A DNA stretch of 64,000 nucleotides, taken from NCBI RefSeq assembly GCF_051962475.1, contig NZ_JBQCCF010000068.1, positions 33,277-97,276 on the forward strand, given 5' to 3'. Shown here in pieces: positions 54,024 to 63,009 of the stretch. How positions within the stretch are numbered: the first letter of the stretch is position 1; every line of letters starts with the position of its first letter. The translations under genes and the position numbers were made by a program. This stretch comes from Dyella_A sp051962475. GTDB taxonomy: Bacteria; Pseudomonadota; Gammaproteobacteria; Xanthomonadales; Rhodanobacteraceae. The notes below the pieces were generated by a model, which did no database searches, was not told the origin of the DNA, and saw only the letters and a list, made by a program, of their open reading frames with translations.

Positions 54024-54923
54024 TCAGCCGCGCGGGTTGTAGTCCGCGAAATGTTTGTGCAGCGCCTCGTAGGCCTTGCGCTGCTTGTCGTCCTCGGCCG
54101 GCGGCGTGCGGATCGACAGTTCCACCAGCTGGTCGCCCGGCGGCGTACCCGGCATGCCACGCCCCTTGAGCCGCAGCTTCTTGCCCGACTGCGCCCCGGC
54201 GGGGATGCGCAGATCCACCGTACCGGCCAGCGTCGGCACCGGCACCGTGGCGCCCAGCGCCGCCTCCCAGGGGGCGATCGGCAGCACGTGCAGCACGTTG
54301 CGCCCGTCGAGCTTGAAGCGGGCGTCGTCGCGGATCGCCACCTCCAGCAGCAGATCGCCACTGGGACCGCCGGCAGCGCCAGCGTGGCCCTGACCGGAGA
54401 GCCGAATCACCTGCCCCGGCTGGATGCCGGCCGGGATCTTCACCTCCAGCACGCGCTCGTTGCCGTGGCTGTCGTGCAGCGCGACGCGCGTACGACCGCC
54501 ATCGAAGGCGGTCTGCAGATCAATCTGCACCTGTGCCTGCACGTCACGTCCGCGCCGTGCCCGCGGCTGCCCGCGATGACCGCCGCCCGCGCCGCGACCG
54601 AACAGACTCTCGAAGAAATCGCTGAAGTCGCCCTCGCCGGCGCCATCGCCGAAATCGAAGCCCTGGCCGAAGCCGGGGGGTGGGCGGAACTGCTCACCGC
54701 CGCGGTAACCGCCGGCGCGCACCTGGTCGTAGGCGCGGCGCTTTTCCTTGTCGCGCAGCACCTCGTTGGCCTCGTTGACGGCCTTGAACTTGTCCTCGGC
54801 ACCGGCTTCCTTGTTCTTGTCCGGATGGTATTGCCGCGCCAGCTTGCGATAGGCGGCCTTGATCTCCGCCTCGCTGGCATCGGGCTTCACGCCCAGGATG
54901 TCGTAATAATCTTTGAACTCCAC
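54024..54923 (-). CDS. cbpA: DnaJ-type co-chaperone (CbpA family)
   Basis: 299 aa. The J-domain has YYDILGVKPDASEAEIKAAYRK with the HPD motif in RQYHPDKNKE near residue 34. A Gly/Phe-rich linker (PPGFGQGFDFGDGAGEGDF) and two beta-barrel substrate domains (DVQAQVQIDLQTAF, GDLLLEVAIRDDARFKLDG) follow, ending FADYNPRG. There is no zinc-finger, as in CbpA. It stimulates DnaK ATPase. It lies downstream of hsp20 by 72 bp on the same strand, so a heat-shock transcript is plausible. Confidence 0.9.
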   Translation of the reverse strand: MEFKDYYDILGVKPDASEAEIKAAYRKLARQYHPDKNKEAGAEDKFKAVNEANEVLRDKEKRRAYDQVRAGGYRGGEQFRPPPGFGQGFDFGDGAGEGDFSDFFESLFGRGAGGGHRGQPRARRGRDVQAQVQIDLQTAFDGGRTRVALHDSHGNERVLEVKIPAGIQPGQVIRLSGQGHAGAAGGPSGDLLLEVAIRDDARFKLDGRNVLHVLPIAPWEAALGATVPVPTLAGTVDLRIPAGAQSGKKLRLKGRGMPGTPPGDQLVELSIRTPPAEDDKQRKAYEALHKHFADYNPRG

Positions 54924-54995
54924 TCACCTCTCCCCGGCGACGGATGGCGCAGGACCCGCGGCGGGCAGGGCCGCCGCGGATCGAATCGTGCAAGC

Positions 54996-55445
54996 TTACT
55001 CGGCCGCGTTGATGGTGATGCGGCGCGGCGTGGCCAGCGGCTTCTTCGGGATCACGATCTCCAGCACGCCGAACTTGCCCTTGGCGGTAATGCCCTCGGC
55101 ATCGGCGCTGTCCGGCAGCGTGAAGCGGCGATGGAACAGGCCGTGCGCCCGCTCCACCCGGGTGTACTTGCCGTTGTCGCCGTTCGGCGCTTGGCGCTCG
55201 CCCTTGATGGTCAGGATGCCCTTCTCCATGCTCACTTCGATCTGCGCCGGATCCACGCCCGGGATATCGGCCAGGATCACAAACCGCTGCTCGTCCTCGC
55301 GGATGTCCACGCGAGGCGCCCACTGGCTGGTGACCACGTTGGACGCATCGCCGTCCTCGGCCTGGAAGAAACGGTCGAAGGCCTGGCGGACCTCTTCCGG
55401 GAACATGCGGCTGGCATTCCACTGCATCGGGTTGCGGTTGCTCAT
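54996..55445 (-). CDS. Small heat-shock protein, Hsp20/alpha-crystallin family
   Basis: 149 aa. The alpha-crystallin domain has PRVDIREDEQRFVILADIPG near residue 45, GILTIKGERQAP, FHRRFTLPDSADAEGITAK and FGVLEIVIPKKP. The IxV-like end region ITINAAE follows. It holds unfolding proteins as a chaperone. The ATG at 55445 has AAGGAG upstream. Upstream (55487-55492 and 55514-55520 on the minus strand) lie TTGACA and CCTTGAA; the latter resembles a sigma-32 -35, but no convincing -10 was found. Confidence 0.92.
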   Translation of the reverse strand: MSNRNPMQWNASRMFPEEVRQAFDRFFQAEDGDASNVVTSQWAPRVDIREDEQRFVILADIPGVDPAQIEVSMEKGILTIKGERQAPNGDNGKYTRVERAHGLFHRRFTLPDSADAEGITAKGKFGVLEIVIPKKPLATPRRITINAAE

Positions 55446-55582
55446 GACGGACTCCTTCAAAGGGTTACGGCGCACACGCCGCTTGCCTGTCAAGTAGGTG
55501 CAACTGGCCGCGATTCAAGGCGACAGCGCAACCCGGTGCGGTTTAGCATCCCTCGGTTGCCCCCTCTTCAGCTGGAAACCCC

Positions 55583-56068
55583 ATGACCATCCAGACCGGC
55601 CAGACCCTGCCCGACCTCCCCCTCGCCGTGATCGACGACGGCGAAAAGGAGAACACCACCACCGGCGCGCTGTTTGCCGGGCGCAAGGTGGTGATGTTCG
55701 CCGTTCCCGGCGCCTTCACGCCCACCTGCTCGGAGCGTCACCTGCCTGGCTACGTGGCCGCGTTCGACGCATTCCGCGAGCGTGGCATCGAGGTCTATTG
55801 CCTCTCGGTCAATGACGCCTTCGTCATGCAGGCGTGGGCGAAAGCCCAGTCCGTCCCGCCCGGGCTGAAGATGCTCGCCGACGGCAACGCCGAGTTCACC
55901 CGCGCGCTGGGACTGGAGCTGGACGGCAGCGCCTACGGTCTGGGCCTGCGCGCGCGACGTTTTGCGCTGTACGCCGATGACGGCTTGGTGAAATGGCTGG
56001 CGATCGAGGCACCGGGCGAATTTCGCGTCACCGGCGCCGAAGCGGTACTGGCCGCCATTGGCGGCTGA
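55583..56068 (+). CDS. Prx5-type peroxiredoxin
   Basis: 161 aa. The peroxidatic Cys is in VPGAFTPTCSERHLPGYV near residue 50, the Prx5/AHP1 signature. VYCLSVNDAFVMQAW and GLGLRARRFALY also match. No other Cys that would serve as resolving Cys in the typical position is seen. It reduces H2O2 or alkyl peroxides with glutathione/glutaredoxin or thioredoxin. It is divergent from hsp20 across 137 bp, which suggests shared stress expression. Confidence 0.9.
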   Translation: MTIQTGQTLPDLPLAVIDDGEKENTTTGALFAGRKVVMFAVPGAFTPTCSERHLPGYVAAFDAFRERGIEVYCLSVNDAFVMQAWAKAQSVPPGLKMLADGNAEFTRALGLELDGSAYGLGLRARRFALYADDGLVKWLAIEAPGEFRVTGAEAVLAAIGG

Positions 56069-56137
56069 TACTCGTCCTTGCCCCCGTCTGAGCGGTGAGT
56101 CCGATGCTGCACCTGGCGACGAAGCGGCCGCACCCCT

Positions 56138-56168
56138 GAAAAAGAAAAACCCCGGCCTGGGCCGGGGT
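56138..56168 (-). terminator. Intrinsic terminator of gyrA
   Basis: A 9-bp stem ACCCCGGCC (56149-56157) with GGCCGGGGT (56160-56168). On the minus strand it is followed by the complement of AAAAAGAAAA, a U-run, 26 bp after the gyrA stop. Rightward only CTTTC follows, so it is weaker for the peroxiredoxin gene. Confidence 0.88.
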
Positions 56169-56194
56169 CTTTCGTGGTCCGTCGACTGGCCGAA

Positions 56195-58816
56195 TCAGAC
56201 GTCGTCGCCGGCCTGCGCCGTGCCGGCATCGGCCTGCGGCGGCTGCGGCGGCTGGCCCTCAGGCATCAGCGCCTCGGCCTCTTCGCCGTTGTCCTCCTCG
56301 GCCTCCAGCCGCACCACGCTGACCAGAGCCTCGTCGGCCGGCAGCTTGATCAGGGTGACGCCCTGGGTATTGCGGCTGAGCTGGGAGACCTCGGCGACGC
56401 GGGTGCGCACCAAGGTGCCCTGGTTGGAGATCAGCATCAGCTCGTGCGCCTCGGTGACCTGCACCGCGGCGACCAGCGGGCCGTTGCGCTCGGAGCACTG
56501 GATGCCGATCACGCCCTGGGTGCCGCGGCCCTTCTTCGGGAACTCGTCCAGCGCGGTACGCTTGCCATAGCCACGCGCAGTGGCGGTGAGCACGTCGCCC
56601 TCGGATGCCACGATCATCGACACCACTTCGGCGTCGTCCGCCAGGCGCATGCCGCGTACGCCGGTGGCGGTACGTCCCATCGAGCGCACGGTGTTCTCGT
56701 CGAAGCGGTTCACCTTTCCGTTGGAAGCGAACAGCAGCACGTCGCTGTTGCCATCGGTGAGCGCGACGTTGACCAGTGCGTCGCCCTCGACCAGGTTGAT
56801 CGCCTGCTTGCCCTTCTGCAGCTGGAAGGCAAACTCGGTCAGCGGGGTCTTCTTCACCGTGCCGCTCTTGGTGGCGAAGAACACGAAGCGGTCCTCGGCG
56901 TAATCGCGTACCGGCAGCACCGCCTGCACCTTCTCGCCCTCGGCCAGCGGCAGCAGGTTGACGATCGGCTTGCCACGCGCGGCCGGACCGGCCTCGGGCA
57001 TCTGGTACACCTTGAGCCAGTAGACGCGACCGGTGCTGGAGAAGGTCAGCAGCGTGTCGTGGGTGTTCACCACCCACAGCTGCTCGACGACGTCCTCGTC
57101 CTTCAGCGCCGAGGCCGAGCGACCCTTGCCGCCGCGGCGCTGCGCACGGTAGGTGCTGGCCGGCTGGCGCTTGATGTAGCCAGTGTGCGAGAGCGTGACC
57201 ACCACGTCTTCCGGGGCGATCAGGTCGAGCACGTTGAGATCTTCCTGCGAGGCCTGGATCTCGGTGCGACGCGCGTCGCCGAACTCCGCCTTGATCGCTT
57301 CCAGCTCTTCGCGGATGACCTTCAGCAGCACCTCGGGGTTTTCCAGGATCTCGATCAGGCCGCGGATGGTCTCGAGGATCTGGCGGTACTCGTCGCTGAG
57401 CTTTTCCTGCTCCAGCCCGGTCAGGCGGTGCAGGCGCATGGCGAGAATTTCCTGCGCCTGCACGTCGGACAACTGATAGCCGTCCGGCTTGAAGCCGTCA
57501 CGCGGATCCATGTCTTCCGGTCGCGAGGCATCGGCACCGGCGGCGGACAGCAACGCCCCGACCATGCCCGGCTCCCACTTGCGCGCCACCATGCGCTCGC
57601 GCGCTTCGGCCGGCGAGGCCGAGGTGCGGATCAGCTCGATCATCTCGTCGATGTTGGCGAGAGCGACCGTGAGGCCTTCCAGGATGTGCGCGCGGGCACG
57701 TGCCTTGCGCAGCTCGAAGATGGTGCGGCGGGTGACCACCTCGCGGCGGTGGCGAATGAAGGCCTCGAGGATGTCCTTGAGGTTCAGCAACTTCGGCTGG
57801 CCATCGGACAGCGCGACCATGTTGATGCCGAAGGTGACCTGCAGCTGGGTCTGCTGGAACAGGTTGTTGAGCACCACGTCGGCCATCGCGTCACGACGGA
57901 TCTCGATCACCACGCGCATACCGTCCTTGTCGGACTCGTCGCGCAGTTCGCTGATGCCCTCGAGCTTCTTTTCCTTCACCAGCTCGGCGATCTTCTCGAT
58001 CAGCCGCGCCTTGTTCACCTGGTACGGCAGCTCGTGGACAATGATCGTCTCGCGGCCGTTGGACTCGGTTTCGATCTCGGCCTTGGCGCGCACCAGGATG
58101 CGACCACGGCCCGTGCGATACGCCTCGACGATGCCGGCCGAGCCGTTGATGATGCCGTGGGTCGGGAAATCCGGCCCCGGGATGTAGGTCATCAGCTCAT
58201 CGATGCCCAGCGAGGGATCGTCGATCAGCGCGATCGTCGCGCCGATGACCTCGGTGAGGTTATGCGGCGGAATATTGGTGGCCATGCCCACCGCGATGCC
58301 GGCCGAACCGTTGACCAGCAGCGCCGGCACGCGGGTGGGCAGCACCAGCGGCTCGTGCTCGCTCTCGTCGTAGTTCGGGCCGAAGTCGACGGTTTCCTTG
58401 TCGATATCCGCCAGCAACTCGTGGGTGAGGCGCGACATGCGCACCTCGGTGTATCGCATGGCCGCCGCGTTGTCGCCGTCGACCGAGCCGAAGTTGCCCT
58501 GGCCGTCGACCAGCATGTAGCGCAGCGAGAACGGCTGCGCCATGCGCACGATGGCGTCGTAGACCGACGCGTCGCCGTGCGGGTGGTACTTACCGATAAC
58601 GTCACCGACCACGCGGGCCGACTTCTTGTAGGGCTTGTTCCAGGCGTTGCCCAGTTCGTTCATCGCGAATAGCACGCGGCGATGGACCGGCTTGAGGCCG
58701 TCGCGCACGTCCGGGAGGGCGCGTCCCACGATCACGCTCATGGCGTAGTCGAGGTAGCTCTGGCGCATCTCGTCTTCGATGTTGACGCGGATGACTTCTT
58801 TGGCGAGTTCTGCCAT
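56195..58816 (-). CDS. gyrA: DNA gyrase subunit A
   Basis: 873 aa (E. coli 875). It cuts and rejoins DNA during negative supercoiling. The active-site Tyr is in AAAMRYTEVRM near residue 122. The quinolone-resistance region reads KYHPHGDASVYDAIVRMAQ, with Ala at the E. coli Ser83 position, Ser at 84 and Asp at 87. The GyrA-box is AQRRGGKGRS near residue 560. The C-terminal beta-pinwheel repeats and an acidic tail follow. The ATG at 58816 begins AELAKEVIRVNIEDEM; a TTG one codon upstream is not needed. Ser83 to Ala is discussed in the findings. Confidence 0.97.
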   Translation of the reverse strand: MAELAKEVIRVNIEDEMRQSYLDYAMSVIVGRALPDVRDGLKPVHRRVLFAMNELGNAWNKPYKKSARVVGDVIGKYHPHGDASVYDAIVRMAQPFSLRYMLVDGQGNFGSVDGDNAAAMRYTEVRMSRLTHELLADIDKETVDFGPNYDESEHEPLVLPTRVPALLVNGSAGIAVGMATNIPPHNLTEVIGATIALIDDPSLGIDELMTYIPGPDFPTHGIINGSAGIVEAYRTGRGRILVRAKAEIETESNGRETIIVHELPYQVNKARLIEKIAELVKEKKLEGISELRDESDKDGMRVVIEIRRDAMADVVLNNLFQQTQLQVTFGINMVALSDGQPKLLNLKDILEAFIRHRREVVTRRTIFELRKARARAHILEGLTVALANIDEMIELIRTSASPAEARERMVARKWEPGMVGALLSAAGADASRPEDMDPRDGFKPDGYQLSDVQAQEILAMRLHRLTGLEQEKLSDEYRQILETIRGLIEILENPEVLLKVIREELEAIKAEFGDARRTEIQASQEDLNVLDLIAPEDVVVTLSHTGYIKRQPASTYRAQRRGGKGRSASALKDEDVVEQLWVVNTHDTLLTFSSTGRVYWLKVYQMPEAGPAARGKPIVNLLPLAEGEKVQAVLPVRDYAEDRFVFFATKSGTVKKTPLTEFAFQLQKGKQAINLVEGDALVNVALTDGNSDVLLFASNGKVNRFDENTVRSMGRTATGVRGMRLADDAEVVSMIVASEGDVLTATARGYGKRTALDEFPKKGRGTQGVIGIQCSERNGPLVAAVQVTEAHELMLISNQGTLVRTRVAEVSQLSRNTQGVTLIKLPADEALVSVVRLEAEEDNGEEAEALMPEGQPPQPPQADAGTAQAGDDV

Positions 58817-58900
58817 CAATCGGCTTCCCAGTGAACGAAAAAAGGCCGCATCGCCAGCGCCTCAGGCGCGTGCGCAAGCGACCCGAAAATCAACCCGCGG

Positions 58901-58930
58901 AGTGTACCACGAAAGCGCTTTGCGCGACAG
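58901..58930 (-). promoter_or_regulatory. Candidate gyrA promoter
   Basis: On the minus strand CTGTCG (58925-58930) and TACACT (58901-58906) are 18 bp apart, 84 bp before the gyrA ATG. A GCGC-AAA-GCGC dyad lies between them. The -35 is poor, so the call is weak. Confidence 0.35.
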
Positions 58931-58955
58931 TATTTAGTGCTTTTTAATCAGCCAC

Positions 58956-59366
58956 TTAGCGCGGTGTCTTGGGGTGGCGAAAAAGCACCGCGCGCGCTGC
59001 TGAAAAATTGACCAGCGCAGCCACCGCCGAACCGGCCGCTGCGGCGACTGCCGGCCACCGGTGCAGGGTAGGAAACAGCTGCAGGCACAGCACGTACACG
59101 CCGTAGTTGACCACCGCCCCGGCGCTCATCAGCGCCAGCCAATGCAGCCATTCGGCATGCGCGCGGCGGCCACTGGAACGTCCCGCGAAGGTGTGCCGGC
59201 GATTCCACCACCAGGTGAACGTGGCGGCCAACAGGAACGACACCACGCGGGCGAGGTACGCGTTCCACTGCTCCACGCCCACCAGGGCCTGCACCACGGC
59301 CGCATCGATGATCAGGCCGAGCACGCCGCCGATGGCGAACAGCGTGATGTCGCGCGGCAGCCTCAC
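58956..59366 (-). CDS. GtrA-family membrane protein
   Basis: 136 aa with four hydrophobic segments. The start LPRDITLFAIGGVLGLIIDA and the loop FLLAATFTWWWNRRHTFAG match the GtrA family. These proteins help flip or transfer undecaprenyl-linked sugars in cell-surface glycosylation. The partner glycosyltransferase is not present here. Its start overlaps the mtnA stop by 4 bp. It is convergent or adjacent to gyrA on the same strand with 139 bp between them. Confidence 0.85.
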   Translation of the reverse strand: MRLPRDITLFAIGGVLGLIIDAAVVQALVGVEQWNAYLARVVSFLLAATFTWWWNRRHTFAGRSSGRRAHAEWLHWLALMSAGAVVNYGVYVLCLQLFPTLHRWPAVAAAAGSAVAALVNFSAARAVLFRHPKTPR

Positions 59367-60376
59367 CCGCCGAAGACCGCCTGCATCACGGCCGCGTTGG
59401 GCCGCTCGATCACGCCGCGCTCGGTAACGATGGCGTCGATCAGCTCCGCCGGCGTCACGTCGAACACTGGGTTCCAGGCTTCGGCACCATCGACCACGGT
59501 GCGCTGACCAGCGGTGGAGAGCAGTTCGGTGGCATCACGCAACTCGATCTCGATCGCCTCGCCGTTGGGTGTGGCCATGTCCACGGTCGAGGACGGCGCC
59601 GCGACCATGAACTTCACGCCATGATGGCGCGCGGCGATGGCGAGCTGGTAGGTACCGATCTTGTTGGCGGTATCGCCGTTGGCCGCGATGCGGTCGGCGC
59701 CCACGATCACCCATTGAATCACACCGGATTTCATCAGGTGCGCGGCGGCCGAATCCGCGATCAGCTTGGCCGGAATGCCGTCGCGCACCAGCTCGTACAT
59801 GGTCAATCGCGCGCCCTGCTGCCACGGCCGCGTCTCGCCGGCATAGACGTGATTGATGCGCCCGCTGGCGACACCGGCGCGGATCACGCCCAGCGCCGTG
59901 CCGAACCCGGCAGTAGCCAGCGAGCCGGTATTGCAATGGGTCAGCACGCCCGAGCCCGGCGCGATCAGCGAGGCACCGAGCTCACCCATGTGGCGGTTGG
60001 CGGCGAGGTCTTCGTCCTGGATGGCCTGGGCTTCGACCGCCAGCGCAGCGGCATCGGCGCCGGCGGCGATGCGTTGCTTCATGCGATCCAGCGCCCACAT
60101 CAGGTTGACCGCCGTCGGCCGTGCCGCACGCAGCATGGCCAGCGCCGAGTCCAGCGGCTCGCCCTGCTGTGCTGCAAGCACCACGCCCCAGGCGGCAGCG
60201 ATGCCGATCGCCGGCGCGCCGCGCACCACCAGGTCGCGGATGGCCTGGGTGACGTCGGCGGCCCGACGGCAATCCATCCAGCGCTCTTCGCGCGGGAGCA
60301 GGCGCTGGTCGAGCAGTCGCAGCTGATCGCCCTGCCATTGCACGGCACGGACGCGGTCGTAACGGTCGTAATCCAT
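59363..60376 (-). CDS. mtnA: Methylthioribose-1-phosphate isomerase
   Basis: 337 aa, an eIF2B-like fold. It converts 5-methylthioribose-1-phosphate to 5-methylthioribulose-1-phosphate in methionine salvage. The motif LVVRGAPAIGIAAAWG near residue 50 holds the phosphate-binding RGAPAIG. The catalytic Cys is in GVLTHCNTGSLATAG near residue 160 and Asp in VIVGADRIAANGDTANKIGT near residue 240. No other methionine-salvage gene (mtnB, mtnC, mtnD, mtnP) is adjacent. It is coupled to gtrA, a pairing with no obvious metabolic sense. Confidence 0.95.
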   Translation of the reverse strand: MDYDRYDRVRAVQWQGDQLRLLDQRLLPREERWMDCRRAADVTQAIRDLVVRGAPAIGIAAAWGVVLAAQQGEPLDSALAMLRAARPTAVNLMWALDRMKQRIAAGADAAALAVEAQAIQDEDLAANRHMGELGASLIAPGSGVLTHCNTGSLATAGFGTALGVIRAGVASGRINHVYAGETRPWQQGARLTMYELVRDGIPAKLIADSAAAHLMKSGVIQWVIVGADRIAANGDTANKIGTYQLAIAARHHGVKFMVAAPSSTVDMATPNGEAIEIELRDATELLSTAGQRTVVDGAEAWNPVFDVTPAELIDAIVTERGVIERPNAAVMQAVFGG

Positions 60377-60456
60377 CGGAATTCTTCACACTTCAACAGA
60401 GGATGGCCCGCCGGTGGCACCGGCAGACCCAAGGAGGCGGCATGCAAGCGTGAGGC

Positions 60457-60648
60457 TTAGGCCGCGTCGGGCATCACCAGCCACATCACCAAGTACAGCA
60501 GTATGCCGGAGCCGCCGAGCAGGGTCAGCACGATCCACGCCACGCGCACCAGCGTGGGGTCCCAGCCGTAGTACTCTGCGATGCCGCCGCACACGCCAGC
60601 GATGGTGCGATGAGTACGGGAGCGCTGCAGGCGCTTGCCTTCGGTCAT
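60457..60648 (-). CDS. PspC-domain mini-protein
   Basis: 63 aa, a stand-alone PspC domain. It has RTHRTIAGVCGGIAEYYG (conserved GVCGGIAEY), PTLVRVAWIVLTLL and a membrane helix LYLVMWLVMPDAA. PspC is an envelope-stress sensor in the phage-shock system; many short PspC proteins exist without the rest of the psp operon. It lies 80 bp upstream of mtnA and 19 bp after phaC, same strand. Confidence 0.9.
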   Translation of the reverse strand: MTEGKRLQRSRTHRTIAGVCGGIAEYYGWDPTLVRVAWIVLTLLGGSGILLYLVMWLVMPDAA

Positions 60649-60667
60649 GGTCCGATTCCCTGCTCGA

Positions 60668-61732
60668 TCAGCCGCGCGCGCGCAGCCACTGGTGGATGGC
60701 CGGCGGCACCTCGCGCTGAGCCCGTCCGGAAACGTAAATGCCGATGTGGCCGCCCTTGAACGCCACCTCGGTGTAGTCGCGCGTGCCGATGTGCTGGCGC
60801 AGCGCGCGCGAGGCGTCCGGCGGCACCAGGTGATCCTGCTCGGCGTAGATGTTGAGCACCGGCTGCTGGATCAGGCCCAGGTCGACCGGACGCCCGCCGA
60901 TCTCCAGCGAGTGCTTGACCAGCTTGTTGCCCTGGTAGAAGTCCTTGATGAACTGGCGGAACGCTTCACCGGCTTGGTCGGGCGAATCGAAGATCCACTT
61001 CTCCATGCGCAGGAAGTTCTCCAGCTCGGCCGGGTTGTCGAGGATGTCGACCAGGCCCACGTATTTCTGCTGGTTGAGCCGCAGCGGCTTGAGCGTGAGG
61101 TAGACCCAGTTCATCAGCCCGGCCGGGATGTTGCCCATCACGTCGACGAAGCGGTCGACGTCGAGGTTCTGCACCCAGTGCGAGAGCATGTTGTCCGGCG
61201 TGTGGAAATCCACCGGGGTGACCATGGTGATGAGATTCTTCACCTTGTCAGGGTGCATCGCCGTGTAGCACAGCGAGAACGCGCCACCCTGGCAGATGCC
61301 CAGCAGGTTGATCGCGTCGAGTCCGTGGCGATGGCGCACGGCATCGACGCAGCGATCGAGGTAGCCGTTGAGGTAGTCGTCCAGCGTGAGCCAGCGATCG
61401 GCGCCGTCGGGGTAGCCCCAGTCGATCAGGTAGACGTCCTCGCCCTCCTCGAGCAGGTTGCGCACCAGCGAGCGGTCGGGCTGCAGGTCGGTCATCCACA
61501 CCGTGTTGACCAGTGCATAGACGATCAGCACCGGCGTCTTCGCGGTCGGACGGCTGCCGGTGAAGTGCCACACTTTGAGCTTGTCTTCGCTGTAGACCAG
61601 CTCGCGCGGTGTGTTGGCGTACTCCGGCTCGCCGAGTTTCGGCAGGTTCTGCATGCCGGCGGCCAGCTTGTGCTGGAAGCGATTGATCTCGGCCAGCGCC
61701 TGGGCCGGGTCGATGCGCAGCGGTGTGTACAT
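60668..61732 (-). CDS. phaC: Class III poly(R)-hydroxyalkanoate synthase, PhaC subunit
   Basis: A 354-aa alpha/beta-hydrolase that polymerises 3-hydroxyacyl-CoA into storage polyester. Catalytic Cys is in NLLGICQGGAFSL near residue 147 (G-x-C-x-G box), Asp in YAEQDHLVPPDASRAL near residue 300 and His in FKGGHIGIYVSGRAQ near residue 330. LIDWGYPDGADRWLTLDDY is also typical. The ATG at 61732 sits 6 nt after AAGGA; an ATG at 61738 lies directly on it and is less likely. Only 9 bp separate it from the phaE stop. Confidence 0.94.
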   Translation of the reverse strand: MYTPLRIDPAQALAEINRFQHKLAAGMQNLPKLGEPEYANTPRELVYSEDKLKVWHFTGSRPTAKTPVLIVYALVNTVWMTDLQPDRSLVRNLLEEGEDVYLIDWGYPDGADRWLTLDDYLNGYLDRCVDAVRHRHGLDAINLLGICQGGAFSLCYTAMHPDKVKNLITMVTPVDFHTPDNMLSHWVQNLDVDRFVDVMGNIPAGLMNWVYLTLKPLRLNQQKYVGLVDILDNPAELENFLRMEKWIFDSPDQAGEAFRQFIKDFYQGNKLVKHSLEIGGRPVDLGLIQQPVLNIYAEQDHLVPPDASRALRQHIGTRDYTEVAFKGGHIGIYVSGRAQREVPPAIHQWLRARG

Positions 61733-61741
61733 GGCCATTCC

Positions 61742-62962
61742 TTACTTGCGCTTGGCGCGACGCGGCGCCGGGATGCCGGGGCGAACGGGCTTAGCGGCCT
61801 TGCTGGCTGCAGACGCGACCGCCTTCGTCCGGCGGCCCGCCGCTTTCACAGCCTTCGCCGGCGCCCTCCGGCGCGGCGCGGGCGCCACCTTGCTGGTGGA
61901 CGATGTCTTCGCCGTCGATTTCTTCGCCGCTGCCTTCTTCGCGCTCTTTCGCGCGGCCGGCTTGTTGCCGTTCGCCGCGGGTGGCGGCGCCGCGCCGGCA
62001 GATGCGCCGACGGCAGCAAGCTGCTTCTTCAAGGCGGCCAGCTCGGCGCGCAGGGCAGCCAGTTCGCTCGCCGTGCTGCCGCCGCTGGCGGCCCGCTGCT
62101 CGCGCCGCAGCTCCTGCAGACGCTTGCCCAGGCTGTCGACCTCGCTGCGCGTGGGCAGGCCGAGCTGCCGGCACAGTTCTTCCAGCTGCTGCTGCATCAG
62201 CTGGCGTTCTAGCATCTGCGCGTTGACCATGGCTCCGTAGACTTCGCGGAACTCGTCACTCAGCGCGATCTCCGCGTAGGCCTCCTCGGCCGAATCGATC
62301 CACAGGTCGTACAGCGCCTTCAGCGATTCGATCTGCCGACCGGGCTCGGCATGGTCGGCCAGCTTGTTCTGCAGGCGTTCCAGACCCTGCGCGTTGGCAC
62401 GCAGGATCAGCGCCTGGTACCGGCGCTGCTGCTCGGCGCTGTCGAGCATCGCGGCGATCAGCGTCTGCTGCTTTTCCTGCTGCTCGCGCTGCAGGCCAAA
62501 GGCCGGCATGTGCTGCGGCCGGTGCCAGTCGGCACTACCCAGACCGCCCTGCCCGGCCGCCGCCAGCCACGCCTGCCACTGCTGCACGAAACCCTGCGCG
62601 GCCGTGCTGTCGATGCCACTGAATGCCTGCGCAAAGGGTTGGCTGGCGTTGCCGAACATTTGCTGCATCTGGGCCTGCCAGTCGCTGCCCAGCGGATCGG
62701 CCTGGCTGCTGGCGGCGCGCTGCATCCAGTCGAGGTAACCCTTGATACCGGCGAGGCTGCGCTCGAGCACATCGTTCATCGGCACGCCCGGAGCGGCTCC
62801 CATGCCGAACGCGGGAGCCACGGGCACAAACCCGGTGCCCATGCCGCCGAACGGCGCGGTCGGCTGAGTGGAGGCCTGCTGCAGATAGCGCATCCACTGC
62901 TCCCAGGACTGTTGGGCCATGGCTTGGGACTGCCTGATGAAATCGCTCGCCTGATCGGCCAT
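61742..62962 (-). CDS. phaE: Class III PHA synthase subunit PhaE with a basic Ala/Lys-rich tail
   Basis: 406 aa. The helical PhaE core (about 1-330) includes QQSWEQWMRYLQQAS, KALYDLWIDSAEEAYAEIAL (the PhaE signature) and a coiled-coil region. The last about 75 residues are a histone-H1-like segment: ARKSAKKAAAKKSTAKTSST, then APRRRAPAKAVKAAG and APRRAKRK. Such tails in phasins (PhaF) bind DNA. The tail may tether granules to the nucleoid. GGAGG precedes the ATG at 62962. PhaE is needed by PhaC as activator. Confidence 0.93.
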   Translation of the reverse strand: MADQASDFIRQSQAMAQQSWEQWMRYLQQASTQPTAPFGGMGTGFVPVAPAFGMGAAPGVPMNDVLERSLAGIKGYLDWMQRAASSQADPLGSDWQAQMQQMFGNASQPFAQAFSGIDSTAAQGFVQQWQAWLAAAGQGGLGSADWHRPQHMPAFGLQREQQEKQQTLIAAMLDSAEQQRRYQALILRANAQGLERLQNKLADHAEPGRQIESLKALYDLWIDSAEEAYAEIALSDEFREVYGAMVNAQMLERQLMQQQLEELCRQLGLPTRSEVDSLGKRLQELRREQRAASGGSTASELAALRAELAALKKQLAAVGASAGAAPPPAANGNKPAARKSAKKAAAKKSTAKTSSTSKVAPAPRRRAPAKAVKAAGRRTKAVASAASKAAKPVRPGIPAPRRAKRK

Positions 62963-63009
62963 GTCTGCCTCCGGATGCTTTATCCAAGGCATCGTAGCAA
63001 ATGGATGTG

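Noticed and set aside
56174..58672. 832-codon + strand frame opposite gyrA
   Set aside because: gyrA on the minus strand is unambiguous; the frame is a shadow.
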